From an uncultured Candidatus Poseidoniales archaeon (GTDB lineage Archaea > Thermoplasmatota > Poseidoniia > Poseidoniales > Poseidoniaceae), in assembly GCA_905182125.1 (NCBI GenBank), contig CAJJAV010000005.1, positions 1 through 54,593 on the forward strand: 54,593 nucleotides of DNA, given 5' to 3'. The translations under genes and the position numbers were made by a program. The notes under the pieces were generated by a model. It had not been told where the DNA came from. It did no database searches and saw only the letters and a list, made by a program, of their open reading frames with translations. Positions 18,626 to 27,277 of the stretch are shown here, in pieces. Position 1 is the first letter of the stretch, and every line of letters begins with the position of its first letter.

Positions 18626-19134
18626 CAGTATGCCTCCTCGATGGATTTCTTTGTGCTTTCAACGGCGCCAGCGATGTTGTCGCCGATGTGTGCTCCGTTA
18701 ATGCGGTCTTCTTCAGGCAAGACTTGTTCCCCGTGAGGAACTTCAAGGCCTGCGTCGACCATACCCTTGAGCGCTGCAAAGACACGACCGCCAACTGGGG
18801 TCGCTGCAAGGCCAACGTCAAGAACGGCTTCTTCGTAGCCATGAGCCATAGCGGCTTTGCCCATTGCAAAGCCAACAAGGTAGGATGCAGGGACTGACTT
18901 CTGAGAGAAGTCTTCAGGCCATCCGTACTTTTTGGTGAGGTCGGAACCTGTGACGGTCACCTTGACGAGGTCACCAGAGACTTCCCAGTCCACCAATTGG
19001 CAGGTTGTGCGGGTGTTGGACACTCGAACAACGGCGCGGGACTTGCGTCCACGCAGGAGCTTCAAGCGGCGACGGTAGTCGGTCAGACCGGCCTTTCGTC
19101 GGCGGAAGATGGATCGGCGTTGTGTACCTCGCAT
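18625..19134 (-). CDS. rpl18: Ribosomal protein uL18
   Basis: A 169-residue uL18, the 5S rRNA-binding protein. It shows FRRRKAGLTDYRRRLKLLRGRKSR and VVRVSNTRTTCQLVDWE at the N-terminus and HGYEEAVLDVGLAA further on. The ATG at 19134 overlaps the stop of eL19 in an ATGA arrangement; the GTG three bases upstream is less likely. Confidence 0.94.
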   Translation of the reverse strand: MRGTQRRSIFRRRKAGLTDYRRRLKLLRGRKSRAVVRVSNTRTTCQLVDWEVSGDLVKVTVTGSDLTKKYGWPEDFSQKSVPASYLVGFAMGKAAMAHGYEEAVLDVGLAATPVGGRVFAALKGMVDAGLEVPHGEQVLPEEDRINGAHIGDNIAGAVESTKKSIEEAY

Positions 19135-19595
19135 CACTCATCACCTCCGCTAAGGGTTACGCCTTCAATGGTCATCTGAGAGCGCAGGTGGGCAATGGAA
19201 CGGTATGAACCGCCCTTGGCCTTGAGGTAGTAGCGGCGGTATTGAGAAGAGAGCAAAGTGCCGTCTTCTCGCATTTCCTTGAGGACACGTCTCTGGGAGC
19301 GAATGGTGCGCATCCAACGGTTCTTTCGAGGGTTACGAGCGTTAGCAGTACCTGCCCGCTTTCCTTGTCCCTTGCGTCGTCCCTTGCGCTTTTGCAACAG
19401 ACGTGCACGGGCACGGACTCGGGAAGTTCCCTTGATTGGCTTGGCCTTAATCCAGCCTTCTTCGATGAATTCACGAATGTCGTCGGTCTGAACGGCCGAG
19501 GAAATTTGGTCAACATAGGATGGGTTGATCCACACACGGTGGACTCCACAGCCAAGTAGTCGTGCAGCGAGTCGCTTTTGGTTCGTGATTTGCAT
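19134..19595 (-). CDS. rpl19e: Ribosomal protein eL19
   Basis: A 153-residue archaeal/eukaryotic-type L19e. It has QKRLAARLLGCGVHRVWI at the start, a basic centre (KRKGRRKGQGKRAGTANAR) and TIRSQRRVLKEMREDG with YRRYYLKAKGG near the end. The gene is absent from bacteria, so it marks the archaeal type of the operon. The start at 19595 shares bases with the eL32 stop (ATGA). Confidence 0.94.
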   Translation of the reverse strand: MQITNQKRLAARLLGCGVHRVWINPSYVDQISSAVQTDDIREFIEEGWIKAKPIKGTSRVRARARLLQKRKGRRKGQGKRAGTANARNPRKNRWMRTIRSQRRVLKEMREDGTLLSSQYRRYYLKAKGGSYRSIAHLRSQMTIEGVTLSGGDE

Positions 19596-20206
19596 CAAAC
19601 ATCCCTCCTTCGGTTGAGCACACGGATTCCGAGTTCATCGGCTCGTGAGTAAATGTATTCTCGCTTGCGGCCTCCGACACTGCGGCCAACACGTGCGGCC
19701 TGGGTTTCGGGGTCCATTGGTTCGAGATCAGTTGTGTTTTGCACCATGACTTCTTGGAAGCCTGATGGGTGCAATCCACGTGCCGTAGCGACCTTGCCGT
19801 GTCCGACACGAACAAGGGAACCTCGGTACTTGTAGTTGCGTCGTTGCTTGCTGTCCATACCATGGGGAGCACGCCATCCGGAACGAGACAATCGCTTGTA
19901 TCGGAACCATTCGGTTCGTCGGAAAGACGGTGTGAGTTTCTTTTGTTCTGCACGGAGGGATAGCGCCGCCTTTATGTCCTCATCGAGGACAGGCTTTTGC
20001 TTAGCAACGTGGCCTTCAACAGCCTCTTCTTCCCAGTCCGATTCATCGTCCCATGCTTCGTCTTCGGCTTCAGCCACAGGAGCGGCTTCGCTTGCTTCGA
20101 CGAGTCGAGCGATGAGATCGTCCTTCTTACCAGAGACTGGCAAGCCTGCTTCTTTGAGGAGCTCCTTGAGTTGGGCAACGGTCTTTGTATCATAATCTTC
20201 TGCCAT
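19595..20206 (-). CDS. rpl32e: Ribosomal protein eL32 with N-terminal SAP-like extension
   Basis: A 203-residue protein. The C-terminal part (about residues 85-203) is eL32: FRRTEWFRYKRLS, W-R-A-P-H-G-M-D-S-K, then VRVGHGKVATARGLHPSGF. The N-terminal part (about 8-37) is TVAQLKELLKEAGLPVSGKK, followed by DDLIARL. This is a SAP-like helix-turn-helix motif of the kind that binds nucleic acid, and it is joined through a strongly acidic linker rich in Glu and Asp. Archaeal eL32 commonly carries extra N-terminal domains. What this SAP-like part binds is unknown. Confidence 0.92.
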   Translation of the reverse strand: MAEDYDTKTVAQLKELLKEAGLPVSGKKDDLIARLVEASEAAPVAEAEDEAWDDESDWEEEAVEGHVAKQKPVLDEDIKAALSLRAEQKKLTPSFRRTEWFRYKRLSRSGWRAPHGMDSKQRRNYKYRGSLVRVGHGKVATARGLHPSGFQEVMVQNTTDLEPMDPETQAARVGRSVGGRKREYIYSRADELGIRVLNRRRDV

Positions 20207-20211
20207 TCATA

Positions 20212-20754
20212 TCACTCCTTGTGGACGAGGTAAACCCCGTCTTGGAACACACGTCGATCACGGTTCTTGATCGTGGTGCTTCGTTCGATGTTTGCTGCTG
20301 TTTGGCCAACAAGTTCCTTGTCAATACCAGTTACAGTAACTTCCACCTTGTTGCTGACTTTCACATCAACACCCTTGAGGATTGCAGATCGTCGAGGAAC
20401 ACGTTCCCCGAAGTAGTTCTTGACGACGAAGGTGTCGCCATCAACTGCCATGGTCATAGGGAAGTGAGAGTAGAGAGCCTTCAACTTGTAAGTGAAGCCT
20501 ACAGTTACGCCCTGAACCATGTTGTTGATGTGTGCGTTCCATGTCCCAGCCAAAGCACGTTGCTTGCGGCGGGGCATGTCAACTCGCACAATAAAGCCAG
20601 TTTCACTTTCATAGACTTTGCATGAAGTGCTGACGAAGGTGCGGGACAAGTTCCCTTTAGGTCCGGTTATGGAGACGACGCCATCTTCACTGAGTGTTGC
20701 TGTGACGCCTTCAGGGATGGTTACGAAATGTTCGATTCTGTCGAGTTTTACCAT
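20212..20754 (-). CDS. rpl6: Ribosomal protein uL6
   Basis: A 180-residue uL6 with the two-fold L6 repeat: VTIPEGVTATLSEDGVVSITGPKG in the first half, then MNMVQGVTVGFTYKLKALYSHFP-type residues and a second repeat. The ATG at 20754 (MVKLDRIEHF) follows a TGAGGTG composite formed with the uS8 stop. The longer upstream frame is not plausible. Confidence 0.94.
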   Translation of the reverse strand: MVKLDRIEHFVTIPEGVTATLSEDGVVSITGPKGNLSRTFVSTSCKVYESETGFIVRVDMPRRKQRALAGTWNAHINNMVQGVTVGFTYKLKALYSHFPMTMAVDGDTFVVKNYFGERVPRRSAILKGVDVKVSNKVEVTVTGIDKELVGQTAANIERSTTIKNRDRRVFQDGVYLVHKE

Positions 20755-20764
20755 AATATTCACC

Positions 20765-21154
20765 TCAGTATACGTAAGCCAGAAGCTTACCACCAATACG
20801 GGCGTCTTTTGCATCGTAGTGATGCATGACACCGGAGTTCGTTGTTAAAATCAGAAGGCCAAAGTCTTGGGCTGGCAAGTAGCGTGTTTCCCATTGGTCG
20901 TATTCTTGGCGTTGGATGCTGTGACGGGGTTTGACCGTGCCGCATCGGTTGATAGCGCCGCGAAGTTCGACGGTGTAAGTGCCACCTCGACCGTTTTCGA
21001 TTCGGTCGATGGAGCCTACGTAGCCAGACTTTTGCATGATTTCTAAGACATTGCCTAACAACTTCGAAGCCGGTGCAAGTTCGACATTGAACTTACCAGC
21101 TTGTTCAGCGTTGTACATCTTAATGAGTGCGTCGTTGAGTGGATCAAATTGCAT
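20765..21154 (-). CDS. rps8: Ribosomal protein uS8
   Basis: A 129-residue uS8. It begins with DPLNDALIKMYNAEQAG, continues with IMQKSGYVGSIDRIENGRGG, and its C-terminal domain includes QWETRYLPAQDFGLLILTT, the S8 core that binds 16S helix 21. The SD is a strong AGGAGG just before the ATG. Confidence 0.94.
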   Translation of the reverse strand: MQFDPLNDALIKMYNAEQAGKFNVELAPASKLLGNVLEIMQKSGYVGSIDRIENGRGGTYTVELRGAINRCGTVKPRHSIQRQEYDQWETRYLPAQDFGLLILTTNSGVMHHYDAKDARIGGKLLAYVY

Positions 21155-21167
21155 TTCTTTCTCCTCC

Positions 21168-21320
21168 TTAATTCATTTTCTTGAAACCGATTGATGGTGC
21201 GATGTCGCGGAAGCATTGACGACAAACACGTAGTCCGTGTCGTCGAATCATTCCTCGTCGTCGTCCGCAGCGTCGGCAGCCAGTGGTTCGGCCGATTCGT
21301 TCTCCATGATCTCTTGCCAT
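21168..21320 (-). CDS. rps14: Ribosomal protein uS14 (zinc-binding form)
   Basis: Translating 21320 down to 21168 gives a 50-residue protein beginning [20 protein letters not shown] and ending in GFKKMN. The two CxxC pairs (CRRC and CRQC) are the zinc ribbon of the short C+ form of uS14. Position between uL5 and uS8 is the conserved place for this gene. It lies 3 bp past the uL5 stop codon. Confidence 0.95.
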   Translation of the reverse strand: MARDHGERIGRTTGCRRCGRRRGMIRRHGLRVCRQCFRDIAPSIGFKKMN

Positions 21321-21322
21321 AT

Positions 21323-21850
21323 TCATTCCTCCATGATTGTAAGACCGTAGTTTTCAACAAACCAGGCTCGAGATTCATCGGGCGTGACACGATGGTCCAT
21401 TCCGACTTTGCCCTTTGCACGTCGACGACGGCTGACACGGTGACCAGGTCGTTCGAGGACGACGGTGATGTCCATGCCGTAAATTCCAATATCTGGATCG
21501 TACTTTTGTCCAGGGAAGTCAGTGTAATCACTGATACCGAAGGAAAGGTTTCCTTCACGGTCAAAGTTCCAGTGTGGGATGGTGTTTTCACGGACCCAGA
21601 AAGCATCGGTCAAGAACTTCTTGATGATTTCTTCCTTGCGCATGGTAGCTTTGCAACCAATAGGTGCGCCAAGGCGTACTTTGAGGTCACGGTTTTGAAT
21701 GCGGCCGAGGGTTCGTTGTGGCTTGACACCAGTTACGATTTCCATAACGCTCTCAGCGTTCATGAGGCGCTCTCCGCCTTCACCGACACCGATGTTGACG
21801 CTCACTTTCGTGATGCGGGGAACAGACATTGGATTGATGGTATCGCTCAT
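21323..21850 (-). CDS. rpl5: Ribosomal protein uL5
   Basis: A 175-residue archaeal uL5 that binds 5S rRNA. Diagnostic stretches are [18 protein letters not shown] at the start, then [28 protein letters not shown] and [24 protein letters not shown]. The start overlaps the stop of eS4. Confidence 0.94.
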   Translation of the reverse strand: MSDTINPMSVPRITKVSVNIGVGEGGERLMNAESVMEIVTGVKPQRTLGRIQNRDLKVRLGAPIGCKATMRKEEIIKKFLTDAFWVRENTIPHWNFDREGNLSFGISDYTDFPGQKYDPDIGIYGMDITVVLERPGHRVSRRRRAKGKVGMDHRVTPDESRAWFVENYGLTIMEE

Positions 21851-22548
21851 TCAACCACCTCGGTGTTTGGGAGGGTAGCATCACCGACTGCGAACACATT
21901 CGTAGCGACAGTACCAAACTCTTCGAATTGGACTTCATTGGGCATGCTGGAACGCTTGACATCGTACGAGGTCATGTTTGCAAAGCCGCCAACGTGAGCA
22001 CCACCAATGAGGTAGCAGCGAACGCCTTCAGAGAACTTGATGTGTTCAAGGATCTCTTGGCTCGGCAAAGCGAGTTTCAGTGAGCTTCCGGAGGAATACT
22101 CTGCAGCATCGTCAACGAGGATGTTTCGACCGTCGTTGAGGTTGAGTTGAGTCTTACCACCTTTGATGGTGCTCTTGCTTTCAATTCGGCAAATTTTCCA
22201 CTCAGCCTCAGCTGCGGAAATCTGGCGGTAACGAAGGCGGCCGTTGTGATCGAGCACACATCGGTAGTGGGCATCGCCAAGAGAGAGGACGTCCATCAAG
22301 CCAACACCACGGCGGGTGTCTTTGCAGATTCGTCCGTCGACCTTAGCAAGTCCGTTGTGGAGGATGTGTCGAACTTCACGGGTTGAATGAGCAAGACCGA
22401 GCACGTCACGGATGACGAGGTTGATCGGCATGCATAGTTCAAGTGAGTGTGCACCAGGTGCTGGGCGTGTGACCCAGATGGTGGTCTTACGTGGGAGTGG
22501 CCAGCTACGTGGCATGGCCAATCGCTTCAAGTGGTTACTGCTTCCCAT
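21847..22548 (-). CDS. rps4e: Ribosomal protein eS4
   Basis: A 233-residue S4e, an archaeal/eukaryotic protein. The N-terminal basic part has HLKRLAMPRSWPLPRK. The S4-type RNA-binding motif follows (REVRHILHNGLAKVDGRICKD), with KOW-like strands near the C-terminus. Its position between uL24 and uL5 is the archaeal arrangement. Confidence 0.94.
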   Translation of the reverse strand: MGSSNHLKRLAMPRSWPLPRKTTIWVTRPAPGAHSLELCMPINLVIRDVLGLAHSTREVRHILHNGLAKVDGRICKDTRRGVGLMDVLSLGDAHYRCVLDHNGRLRYRQISAAEAEWKICRIESKSTIKGGKTQLNLNDGRNILVDDAAEYSSGSSLKLALPSQEILEHIKFSEGVRCYLIGGAHVGGFANMTSYDVKRSSMPNEVQFEEFGTVATNVFAVGDATLPNTEVVE

Positions 22549-22553
22549 ATTCT

Positions 22554-22961
22554 TCAGCTCCTGTTCCCGGTGAGTTGTTGCATACGCAACTTGTCTGTCT
22601 CGTCCATACGAACAACGACGACATTGGAAGAGTGGACCGGAACCGCCTCTTCTTTGTTATCGGCCTTGGAGGCCTTGGCTCCCTCAATGTAGAGGCGCCC
22701 TTTTTCTGAATCGATCCGAATCACAGTTCCAACAAGTGGGTTTGCTCCTCGCTTACCGCCGTGTCGCTTTCCGCCACTGGCGAGATCGCCACGGACGACC
22801 TTTACGGTGTCTCCGACACGAACAGTAACGGTGCGAACACCGTCGAACCGCTCGTCTCGATCTTTGAGTTGGAGGCGTGCGGCTACCCGCTTGCGCTTTT
22901 CGTGTAGTGGCGCGTTAAAGTGCGCCTTGCGTTGTTTTCCTGGTTTCATACTCTTTACCAT
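22554..22961 (-). CDS. rpl24: Ribosomal protein uL24
   Basis: A 135-residue uL24. The archaeal N-terminus (KPGKQRKAHFNAPLHEKRK) leads into a KOW motif (RVGDTVKVVRGDLASGGKRHGG) followed by GTVIRIDSEKGRLYIEG. It helps start large-subunit assembly. The start follows a TGAGGTG composite with the uL14 stop. Confidence 0.94.
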   Translation of the reverse strand: MVKSMKPGKQRKAHFNAPLHEKRKRVAARLQLKDRDERFDGVRTVTVRVGDTVKVVRGDLASGGKRHGGKRGANPLVGTVIRIDSEKGRLYIEGAKASKADNKEEAVPVHSSNVVVVRMDETDKLRMQQLTGNRS

Positions 22962-22970
22962 GCTTTCACC

Positions 22971-23369
22971 TCAGATAATTTGTTTTGCATTTGCTGCAAT
23001 TCTTGGCCAGCGTTCGGCGGCTTCACGGGACACAGGCCCCTTGATATCCGAACCTTGGACGTCGCCCTTTTCGTTCGTGATCACGCAAGCGTTGTCTTCG
23101 AACTGAACCCAGGTTCCATCGACTCGACGGAATGGGCGGCGTTGACGAATAATGACTGCGTTGAACATTTGTCGACGGGTCTCAGGCGTACCTTTCTTGA
23201 CCGAGACCTTAGCAAGGTCACCAACGCCACCAGCTGGGTAACGTCGAATGGTGTTTCCGAGTTTGAGAATGTTGATGATTTGGACGATCTTAGCCCCAGT
23301 GTTGTCAGCAACATGCAATCGTGCAGCGGTTGGTAGACCACGGGTTTGGCGTCCTGCAATACCACGCAT
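22971..23369 (-). CDS. rpl14: Ribosomal protein uL14
   Basis: A 132-residue uL14. The signature is spread over LHVADNTGAKIVQII, AGGVGDLAKVSVKKG and FEDNACVITNEKGDVQGSDIKGPV. It contacts 16S rRNA in an intersubunit bridge. The ATG overlaps the uS17 stop (ATGA). Confidence 0.95.
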   Translation of the reverse strand: MRGIAGRQTRGLPTAARLHVADNTGAKIVQIINILKLGNTIRRYPAGGVGDLAKVSVKKGTPETRRQMFNAVIIRQRRPFRRVDGTWVQFEDNACVITNEKGDVQGSDIKGPVSREAAERWPRIAANAKQII

Positions 23370-23704
23370 CAGGCCTCACCACCATTGATTTCGATGACGC
23401 AGAATGAAACCGTCTTTGAAAGAGGGCGGCATTCCATAACCTTCACGGTGTCACCAACGGCGACTTCACCAATGCACGAGGGCAGGTGAGCGGAAAGGGC
23501 GCTTGTTCGCTTTTCGAAACGTTCGTACTTTTCCATGAAGCGAACGTTGTTTCGCTCAATGGTGATCGTTTTCTGCATACCGAGGCTAGAAATCGTTCCT
23601 TCAAGCACTTGGCCACGAAGGCGCAAGCTACCATAAAAGGGGCAATTTTCATCTCCGTCCCACTCGTCGGTGGGGTTTTTCACGTCTACTCCGATGTCTC
23701 GCAT
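23369..23704 (-). CDS. rps17: Ribosomal protein uS17
   Basis: A 111-residue uS17 from the ATG at 23704 (MRDIGVDV). It contains the OB-fold stretches CPFYGSLRLRGQVLEGTI, QKTITIERNNVRFMEKYERFEKR and GDTVKVMECRPLSKTVSFCV. The frame continues upstream to 23923 but that part is the shadow of the RNase P gene. It lies between the rnp1 and uL14 genes as in other archaea. Confidence 0.94.
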   Translation of the reverse strand: MRDIGVDVKNPTDEWDGDENCPFYGSLRLRGQVLEGTISSLGMQKTITIERNNVRFMEKYERFEKRTSALSAHLPSCIGEVAVGDTVKVMECRPLSKTVSFCVIEINGGEA

Positions 23705-23708
23705 AGTA

Positions 23709-23966
23709 TCAGTCCATCCTGTATTTTCGGTTGGTTCGGTCTTCTGGGCGCTGACCAACCAGTGCGCCTTGAACGACAACATCGCTGTTGTCGAGTTGGA
23801 ATGTAATGCAGGACTTGCCGATCCGGACGCAGGCGTCGTTTTCGAGCATGACCAGTGTGTTTTTGGTTTCGTCAAGGACAAGACCTGAGCGTCCGACAAG
23901 GGTTGGGTCATTGGATTCGACAACGTTCATCATCGAACCAATCCAGGTGCTGTTGTAAATGGACAT
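23709..23966 (-). CDS. rnp1: RNase P protein component 1 (p29/Rpp29 family)
   Basis: An 85-residue archaeal POP4/Rpp29 homologue, a Sm-like barrel subunit of RNase P that processes tRNA 5' ends. Visible core: WIGSMMNVVESNDPTLVGRSG, then VLDETKNTLVML and the late strand TFQLDNSDVVVQGALVGQRPEDR. The start MSIYNST at 23966 follows GGAGGTG. Its place between SUI1 and uS17 is the conserved archaeal context. Confidence 0.9.
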   Translation of the reverse strand: MSIYNSTWIGSMMNVVESNDPTLVGRSGLVLDETKNTLVMLENDACVRIGKSCITFQLDNSDVVVQGALVGQRPEDRTNRKYRMD

Positions 23967-23967
23967 A

Positions 23968-24267
23968 TCATCGCACCTCCACATTGAATCCTTCGTTCTT
24001 GAGTACGCCAGCAGCTTTCTTTTTGTGGTCGCCTTGAAGTTCGATAACTCGTCCTTTCACAGTTCCACCGGCTGCGCACTTGTTCTTGAGAATCTTAGCA
24101 AGCTTGTTGATGTCAATCGCCGAGTCATCAATGCCTTCCACCTTGGTGACAATTTTCCCATATCGTCGGCGGTCGGTTGAGAGGATGGCTCGTTGTTGCT
24201 CTTTGGCAATCTCTTGGCAAATGCACAGCTCATCAGGGAGTCCGCACACGTTACAAATAGCTGCCAT
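23968..24267 (-). CDS. Translation initiation factor eIF1/SUI1-like protein
   Basis: A 99-residue protein with an N-terminal zinc knuckle (CNVCGLPDELCIC) followed by the SUI1 domain: YGKIVTKVEGIDD, then LAKILKNKCAAGGTVKGRVIELQGDH. The ending G-F-N-V-E-V-R is also typical. It checks start-codon choice on the small subunit. The ATG at 24267 (MAAICNV) is preferred over one two codons upstream. Confidence 0.93.
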   Translation of the reverse strand: MAAICNVCGLPDELCICQEIAKEQQRAILSTDRRRYGKIVTKVEGIDDSAIDINKLAKILKNKCAAGGTVKGRVIELQGDHKKKAAGVLKNEGFNVEVR

Positions 24268-24291
24268 AATCAATCATCTCCTGTTGGTAAT

Positions 24292-24483
24292 TCACTGATT
24301 CATGTGCGTCTTAAGACGAGCGATGCTACGGCGTGTTGCCTTGTATGCACCGAGGCTGGATGGCGTACCACCCAATGCTTTCTCAGCACGGAGTTGCAAG
24401 AGTTCTTCTTGAAGTTCGAGCATGCGAGCTTCACGAGCTTCTGTGCTCATCGAAGTGATTTCTCTGTTGGATACGAAACTCAC
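24292..24483 (-). CDS. rpl29: Ribosomal protein uL29
   Basis: A 63-residue helical-hairpin protein: LELQEELLQLRAEKALGG and YKATRRSIARLKTHMNQ are the family signature. It sits near the peptide exit and helps dock the signal recognition particle. The start overlaps the uS3 stop by four bases. Confidence 0.92.
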   Translation of the reverse strand: MSFVSNREITSMSTEAREARMLELQEELLQLRAEKALGGTPSSLGAYKATRRSIARLKTHMNQ

Positions 24484-25157
24484 TTTGCCGCCTCCTTAGG
24501 AGCAGCAGCGCTTGCTTGTTCGGCTTGCTCTGCTTGGATGCGCAAATCTTCGTTGGAGAAGATGTTGATTTCGTGAGGTAGACGGGTGCCGGGTCGCATG
24601 ATAGCGACGGTGCATCCGATGGTACCGAGCTTCTTGACAGCAACTGAGTAACCGACATCCATGTGTTGTAGTGCGGTTTCACCACAGTACTTGACGTGGC
24701 CAAGAATGAATTTCTGTGTTCGGTTTCTCGAACCAGTCAACTTTCCTGCGACGGTGACGATGACACCACGGGCGCCAGCGTCCATGATGTTCTGTGCAGC
24801 GCTGTGCCCAGCACGGCGATAATACCAGCCACGCTCAAGAGCGGAAGCGATCTTTTCTGCCATAACTTGAGCGTTGAGGGTGGCCTTTTCGATTTCCTCG
24901 ACCTTCAGTCGTGGGTTCTCGAGATCGAATTCTTCATTCAAGCGCTTTTGGAGCTCGTTGATGATTTTTCCCTTTCGGCCAATGACCATTCCAGGGCGTT
25001 CTGCGTGAACGGTCACTTCGGTCCCTTGAGGGGTTCGGCGAATGTCAAGAGCGCCGAATCCGGAGCGCTTGGTGTTCGCCATCAAGAATTCCTTGACGAG
25101 GTGTCGTTCGACGTTGCGGTTAACGATGGTGCGTATAGTGCTTCTTTTTCCAGCCAT
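24480..25157 (-). CDS. rps3: Ribosomal protein uS3
   Basis: A 225-residue archaeal uS3 with the KH domain (GMVIGRKGKIINELQKRL) and the C-terminal S3 domain (GAKGVIV-like DAGARGVIVTVAGKLTGSRNR). The C-terminal tail is rich in Ala and Glu. It lines the mRNA entry channel. The ATG at 25157 follows a TGAGGTG composite formed with the uL22 stop. Confidence 0.94.
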   Translation of the reverse strand: MAGKRSTIRTIVNRNVERHLVKEFLMANTKRSGFGALDIRRTPQGTEVTVHAERPGMVIGRKGKIINELQKRLNEEFDLENPRLKVEEIEKATLNAQVMAEKIASALERGWYYRRAGHSAAQNIMDAGARGVIVTVAGKLTGSRNRTQKFILGHVKYCGETALQHMDVGYSVAVKKLGTIGCTVAIMRPGTRLPHEINIFSNEDLRIQAEQAEQASAAAPKEAAK

Positions 25158-25168
25158 AATCAATCACC

Positions 25169-25765
25169 TCAGAAGTCGTCCTCCAACTCATCCTCTTGTA
25201 CAGTGAAGTCTTCGAGGAAAATCTCGAGATTCACACGGTAATGGTTTGAAGGTGTTGCACGGCCACGGGCACGAGGAATGAATCCTCGCTTGATTTGACC
25301 ACGGTGGGCTGCGATGTGAGTGATTTCCATTTCTTCTGGATCCACATCTTCGTATTGGTGTCGTGCGTTTTCCATAGCGCTCTGAATCAACTTGATGATT
25401 GCTCGGGAAGCTTTCACGGGGTATCGGCCAGGACCGACGCCACCCTTACGGTGACCGACCATAGAAGGTCCGTTCCGCTTCTTCTTCTTGTTACCGCTTC
25501 CAAGTCGGAAAGGCACAGCCACTGCCTTTCGGCGGACGTCAGCTCGGTCGGAATCAATGCGAAGAACCTCGTTGAGGAACGCAATGGCCTGACCGGCCTT
25601 CATACGCTTGAGGTGGCGGCAAATTTCGAAACAGTGCTTGACGTGCATGTCCACGTTTGTGGAGCGTGCGGTTGCCAGGCGGCTACCTTGAAGGAGTTGC
25701 GTGTATCCCTTTTGCGGGAGTGCACGGCGCTTTGATCGGCGATCCATTTGTTGTGTCTTAACCAT
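25169..25765 (-). CDS. rpl22: Ribosomal protein uL22
   Basis: A 198-residue archaeal uL22 with the hairpin that reaches the exit tunnel. Diagnostic stretches are HCFEICRHLKRMKAGQAIAFLNEVL in the N-terminal half and MEITHIAAHRGQIKRGFIPRARGRA near the end. The ATG at 25765 (MVKTQQMDRR) is preferred over a GTG nine bases upstream. The C-terminus is acidic. Confidence 0.94.
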   Translation of the reverse strand: MVKTQQMDRRSKRRALPQKGYTQLLQGSRLATARSTNVDMHVKHCFEICRHLKRMKAGQAIAFLNEVLRIDSDRADVRRKAVAVPFRLGSGNKKKKRNGPSMVGHRKGGVGPGRYPVKASRAIIKLIQSAMENARHQYEDVDPEEMEITHIAAHRGQIKRGFIPRARGRATPSNHYRVNLEIFLEDFTVQEDELEDDF

Positions 25766-25775
25766 ACATAACACC

Positions 25776-26270
25776 TCACTTTAGCGGTACGTGCTTTGAC
25801 GACCGAGTTGCACCAACACCAGGGCCGCTGTGTGCGACGCCTCTGCGGGTAATTGCGAATTCTCCAAGGTAATGACCAATCATTTCTGGCTTGATCTCAA
25901 CAGGAACGAATGCTTTCCCGCTGTAGACAGAGATGGTCTTACCAACGAATTCTGGAAGGATAGGCATGTCACGTCGGTGGGTTCGAACTGTGGACCCATT
26001 GGACCGGCGCATACGGCTGAGGAAATGTTCGTTTTCCTCTGAGAAACCTCGAGCCATCGAGCGACGTGCTCGTGATGGAAGGAGGGTGATCACCGATGGA
26101 GCAGATGAATCTTCAACTGGCCATAGGGACATGTTGGACAACTCTTCGACCGTGTAACCACGGTAGGTGAATTCTCTCTTGACCCTGCCAGATGTTGTCG
26201 ACAACCGCTTGCGTGCCTTTCGGCGACTAGCTTTGGGTGTCATAAAGGACTTCTTATTCTTGCGTGCCAT
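25776..26270 (-). CDS. rps19: Ribosomal protein uS19
   Basis: A 164-residue uS19, somewhat longer than usual because of a basic N-terminal tail ([18 protein letters not shown]). The core contains [16 protein letters not shown], then [28 protein letters not shown] and [14 protein letters not shown]. It sits in the small-subunit head. Confidence 0.94.
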   Translation of the reverse strand: MARKNKKSFMTPKASRRKARKRLSTTSGRVKREFTYRGYTVEELSNMSLWPVEDSSAPSVITLLPSRARRSMARGFSEENEHFLSRMRRSNGSTVRTHRRDMPILPEFVGKTISVYSGKAFVPVEIKPEMIGHYLGEFAITRRGVAHSGPGVGATRSSKHVPLK

Positions 26271-26281
26271 ACATCATCACC

Positions 26282-26998
26282 TCAAATTTTCTTTCCTCGT
26301 CCTCGACCGGATCGGCTTGGTGCGATCAGACCGACCTTAGCACCGGGTGGGGTGCCACGAGCGACTGAGTTCGGACCGTGAACGGCTTGGTGGTTTCCAC
26401 CGCCGTGCGGGTGGTCAACAGGGTTCATTGCAACACCGCTGACGTGTGGGAAGAGCTTACCACGGGCCTTGGCCTTGTAGTAAGCAGCACCTGCAGTTCG
26501 CAGAGGCATTTCATCTCGGCCGTGACCAGAGAGCACACCGATGGTCGCTCTGCAGTTGGCAGGGAGTTCACGAAGGCTTCCGGACGGCAAGCGTACACGG
26601 ACCTTGTCACCAATACGGGCTTCGACAAAGCAAGAGTTTCCTGCTGCGCGAGCGACCTTGCCACCGTCACCAGGACGAAGTTCAAGGTTGTTGATTGCTG
26701 TACCTTCTGGGATGTTGCCCAGAGCGGTGATGTTTCCTGGACGAAGAGCTGCACTGTCACCAATAGCGACAGCGGAGCCAATTGCCAGACCTTCTGTAGC
26801 GACAACCAAAGTGGTGTCGCCGTTCGGGAGTTTCATTCGAGCGAGTGGAGCCGTGTGGACCGGACTGTGAATCAATTCGGTGATTTCACCGACGACATCA
26901 CTTACACGGGGCATGCGGTTCGCACCTGGAAATCTATGACTCGCAACGCGGTAGCGTGGCGAGGAACCCATTCGTTGTGCACGTATTCTCTTACCCAT
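26282..26998 (-). CDS. rpl2: Ribosomal protein uL2
   Basis: A 238-residue uL2, part of the peptidyl-transferase centre. It has the OB and SH3-like domains, ending in GVAMNPVDHPHGGGNHQ with the conserved histidine near the catalytic site and the basic ending IAPSRSGRGRGKKI. Position after uL23 and before uS19 is universal. Confidence 0.96.
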   Translation of the reverse strand: MGKRIRAQRMGSSPRYRVASHRFPGANRMPRVSDVVGEITELIHSPVHTAPLARMKLPNGDTTLVVATEGLAIGSAVAIGDSAALRPGNITALGNIPEGTAINNLELRPGDGGKVARAAGNSCFVEARIGDKVRVRLPSGSLRELPANCRATIGVLSGHGRDEMPLRTAGAAYYKAKARGKLFPHVSGVAMNPVDHPHGGGNHQAVHGPNSVARGTPPGAKVGLIAPSRSGRGRGKKI

Positions 26999-27009
26999 GA
27001 TAAATCACC

Positions 27010-27267
27010 TCAGAAAGCTCCCAAACGCATTGCTGCGTCTTCTGCGTCATAGCCTTGGGCAAGCTTTACGGAAGCGTGCTTGCCATGCTTTGTGTTTCGT
27101 ACGTTGACTTTAGCGACTTCGACTTCGAAGATCGTTTCAATTGCACGAGCGATTTGTGCCTTGGTTGCACTTCGGCGAACAAGGAATTCGAGGCGTTGCT
27201 CGCTTGTGCGAGCTTCCATCGATTTCTCAGTGAGCCACGGTTGGAGGATAATATCGTATGCGTTCAT
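27010..27267 (-). CDS. rpl23: Ribosomal protein uL23
   Basis: An 85-residue uL23: NAYDIILQPWLTEKSMEA at the start and VEVAKVNVRNTKHGKHASVKL near the end. Three tandem ATGs follow the TGAGGTG composite; the third (27267) gives the best SD spacing. It marks the tunnel exit, where SRP and chaperones dock. Confidence 0.93.
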   Translation of the reverse strand: MNAYDIILQPWLTEKSMEARTSEQRLEFLVRRSATKAQIARAIETIFEVEVAKVNVRNTKHGKHASVKLAQGYDAEDAAMRLGAF

Positions 27268-27277
27268 CATCATCACC

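Noticed and set aside
23705-23923. N-terminal extension of uS17
   Set aside because: The sequence is the out-of-frame reading of the RNase P p29 gene; a normal uS17 start lies at 23704.
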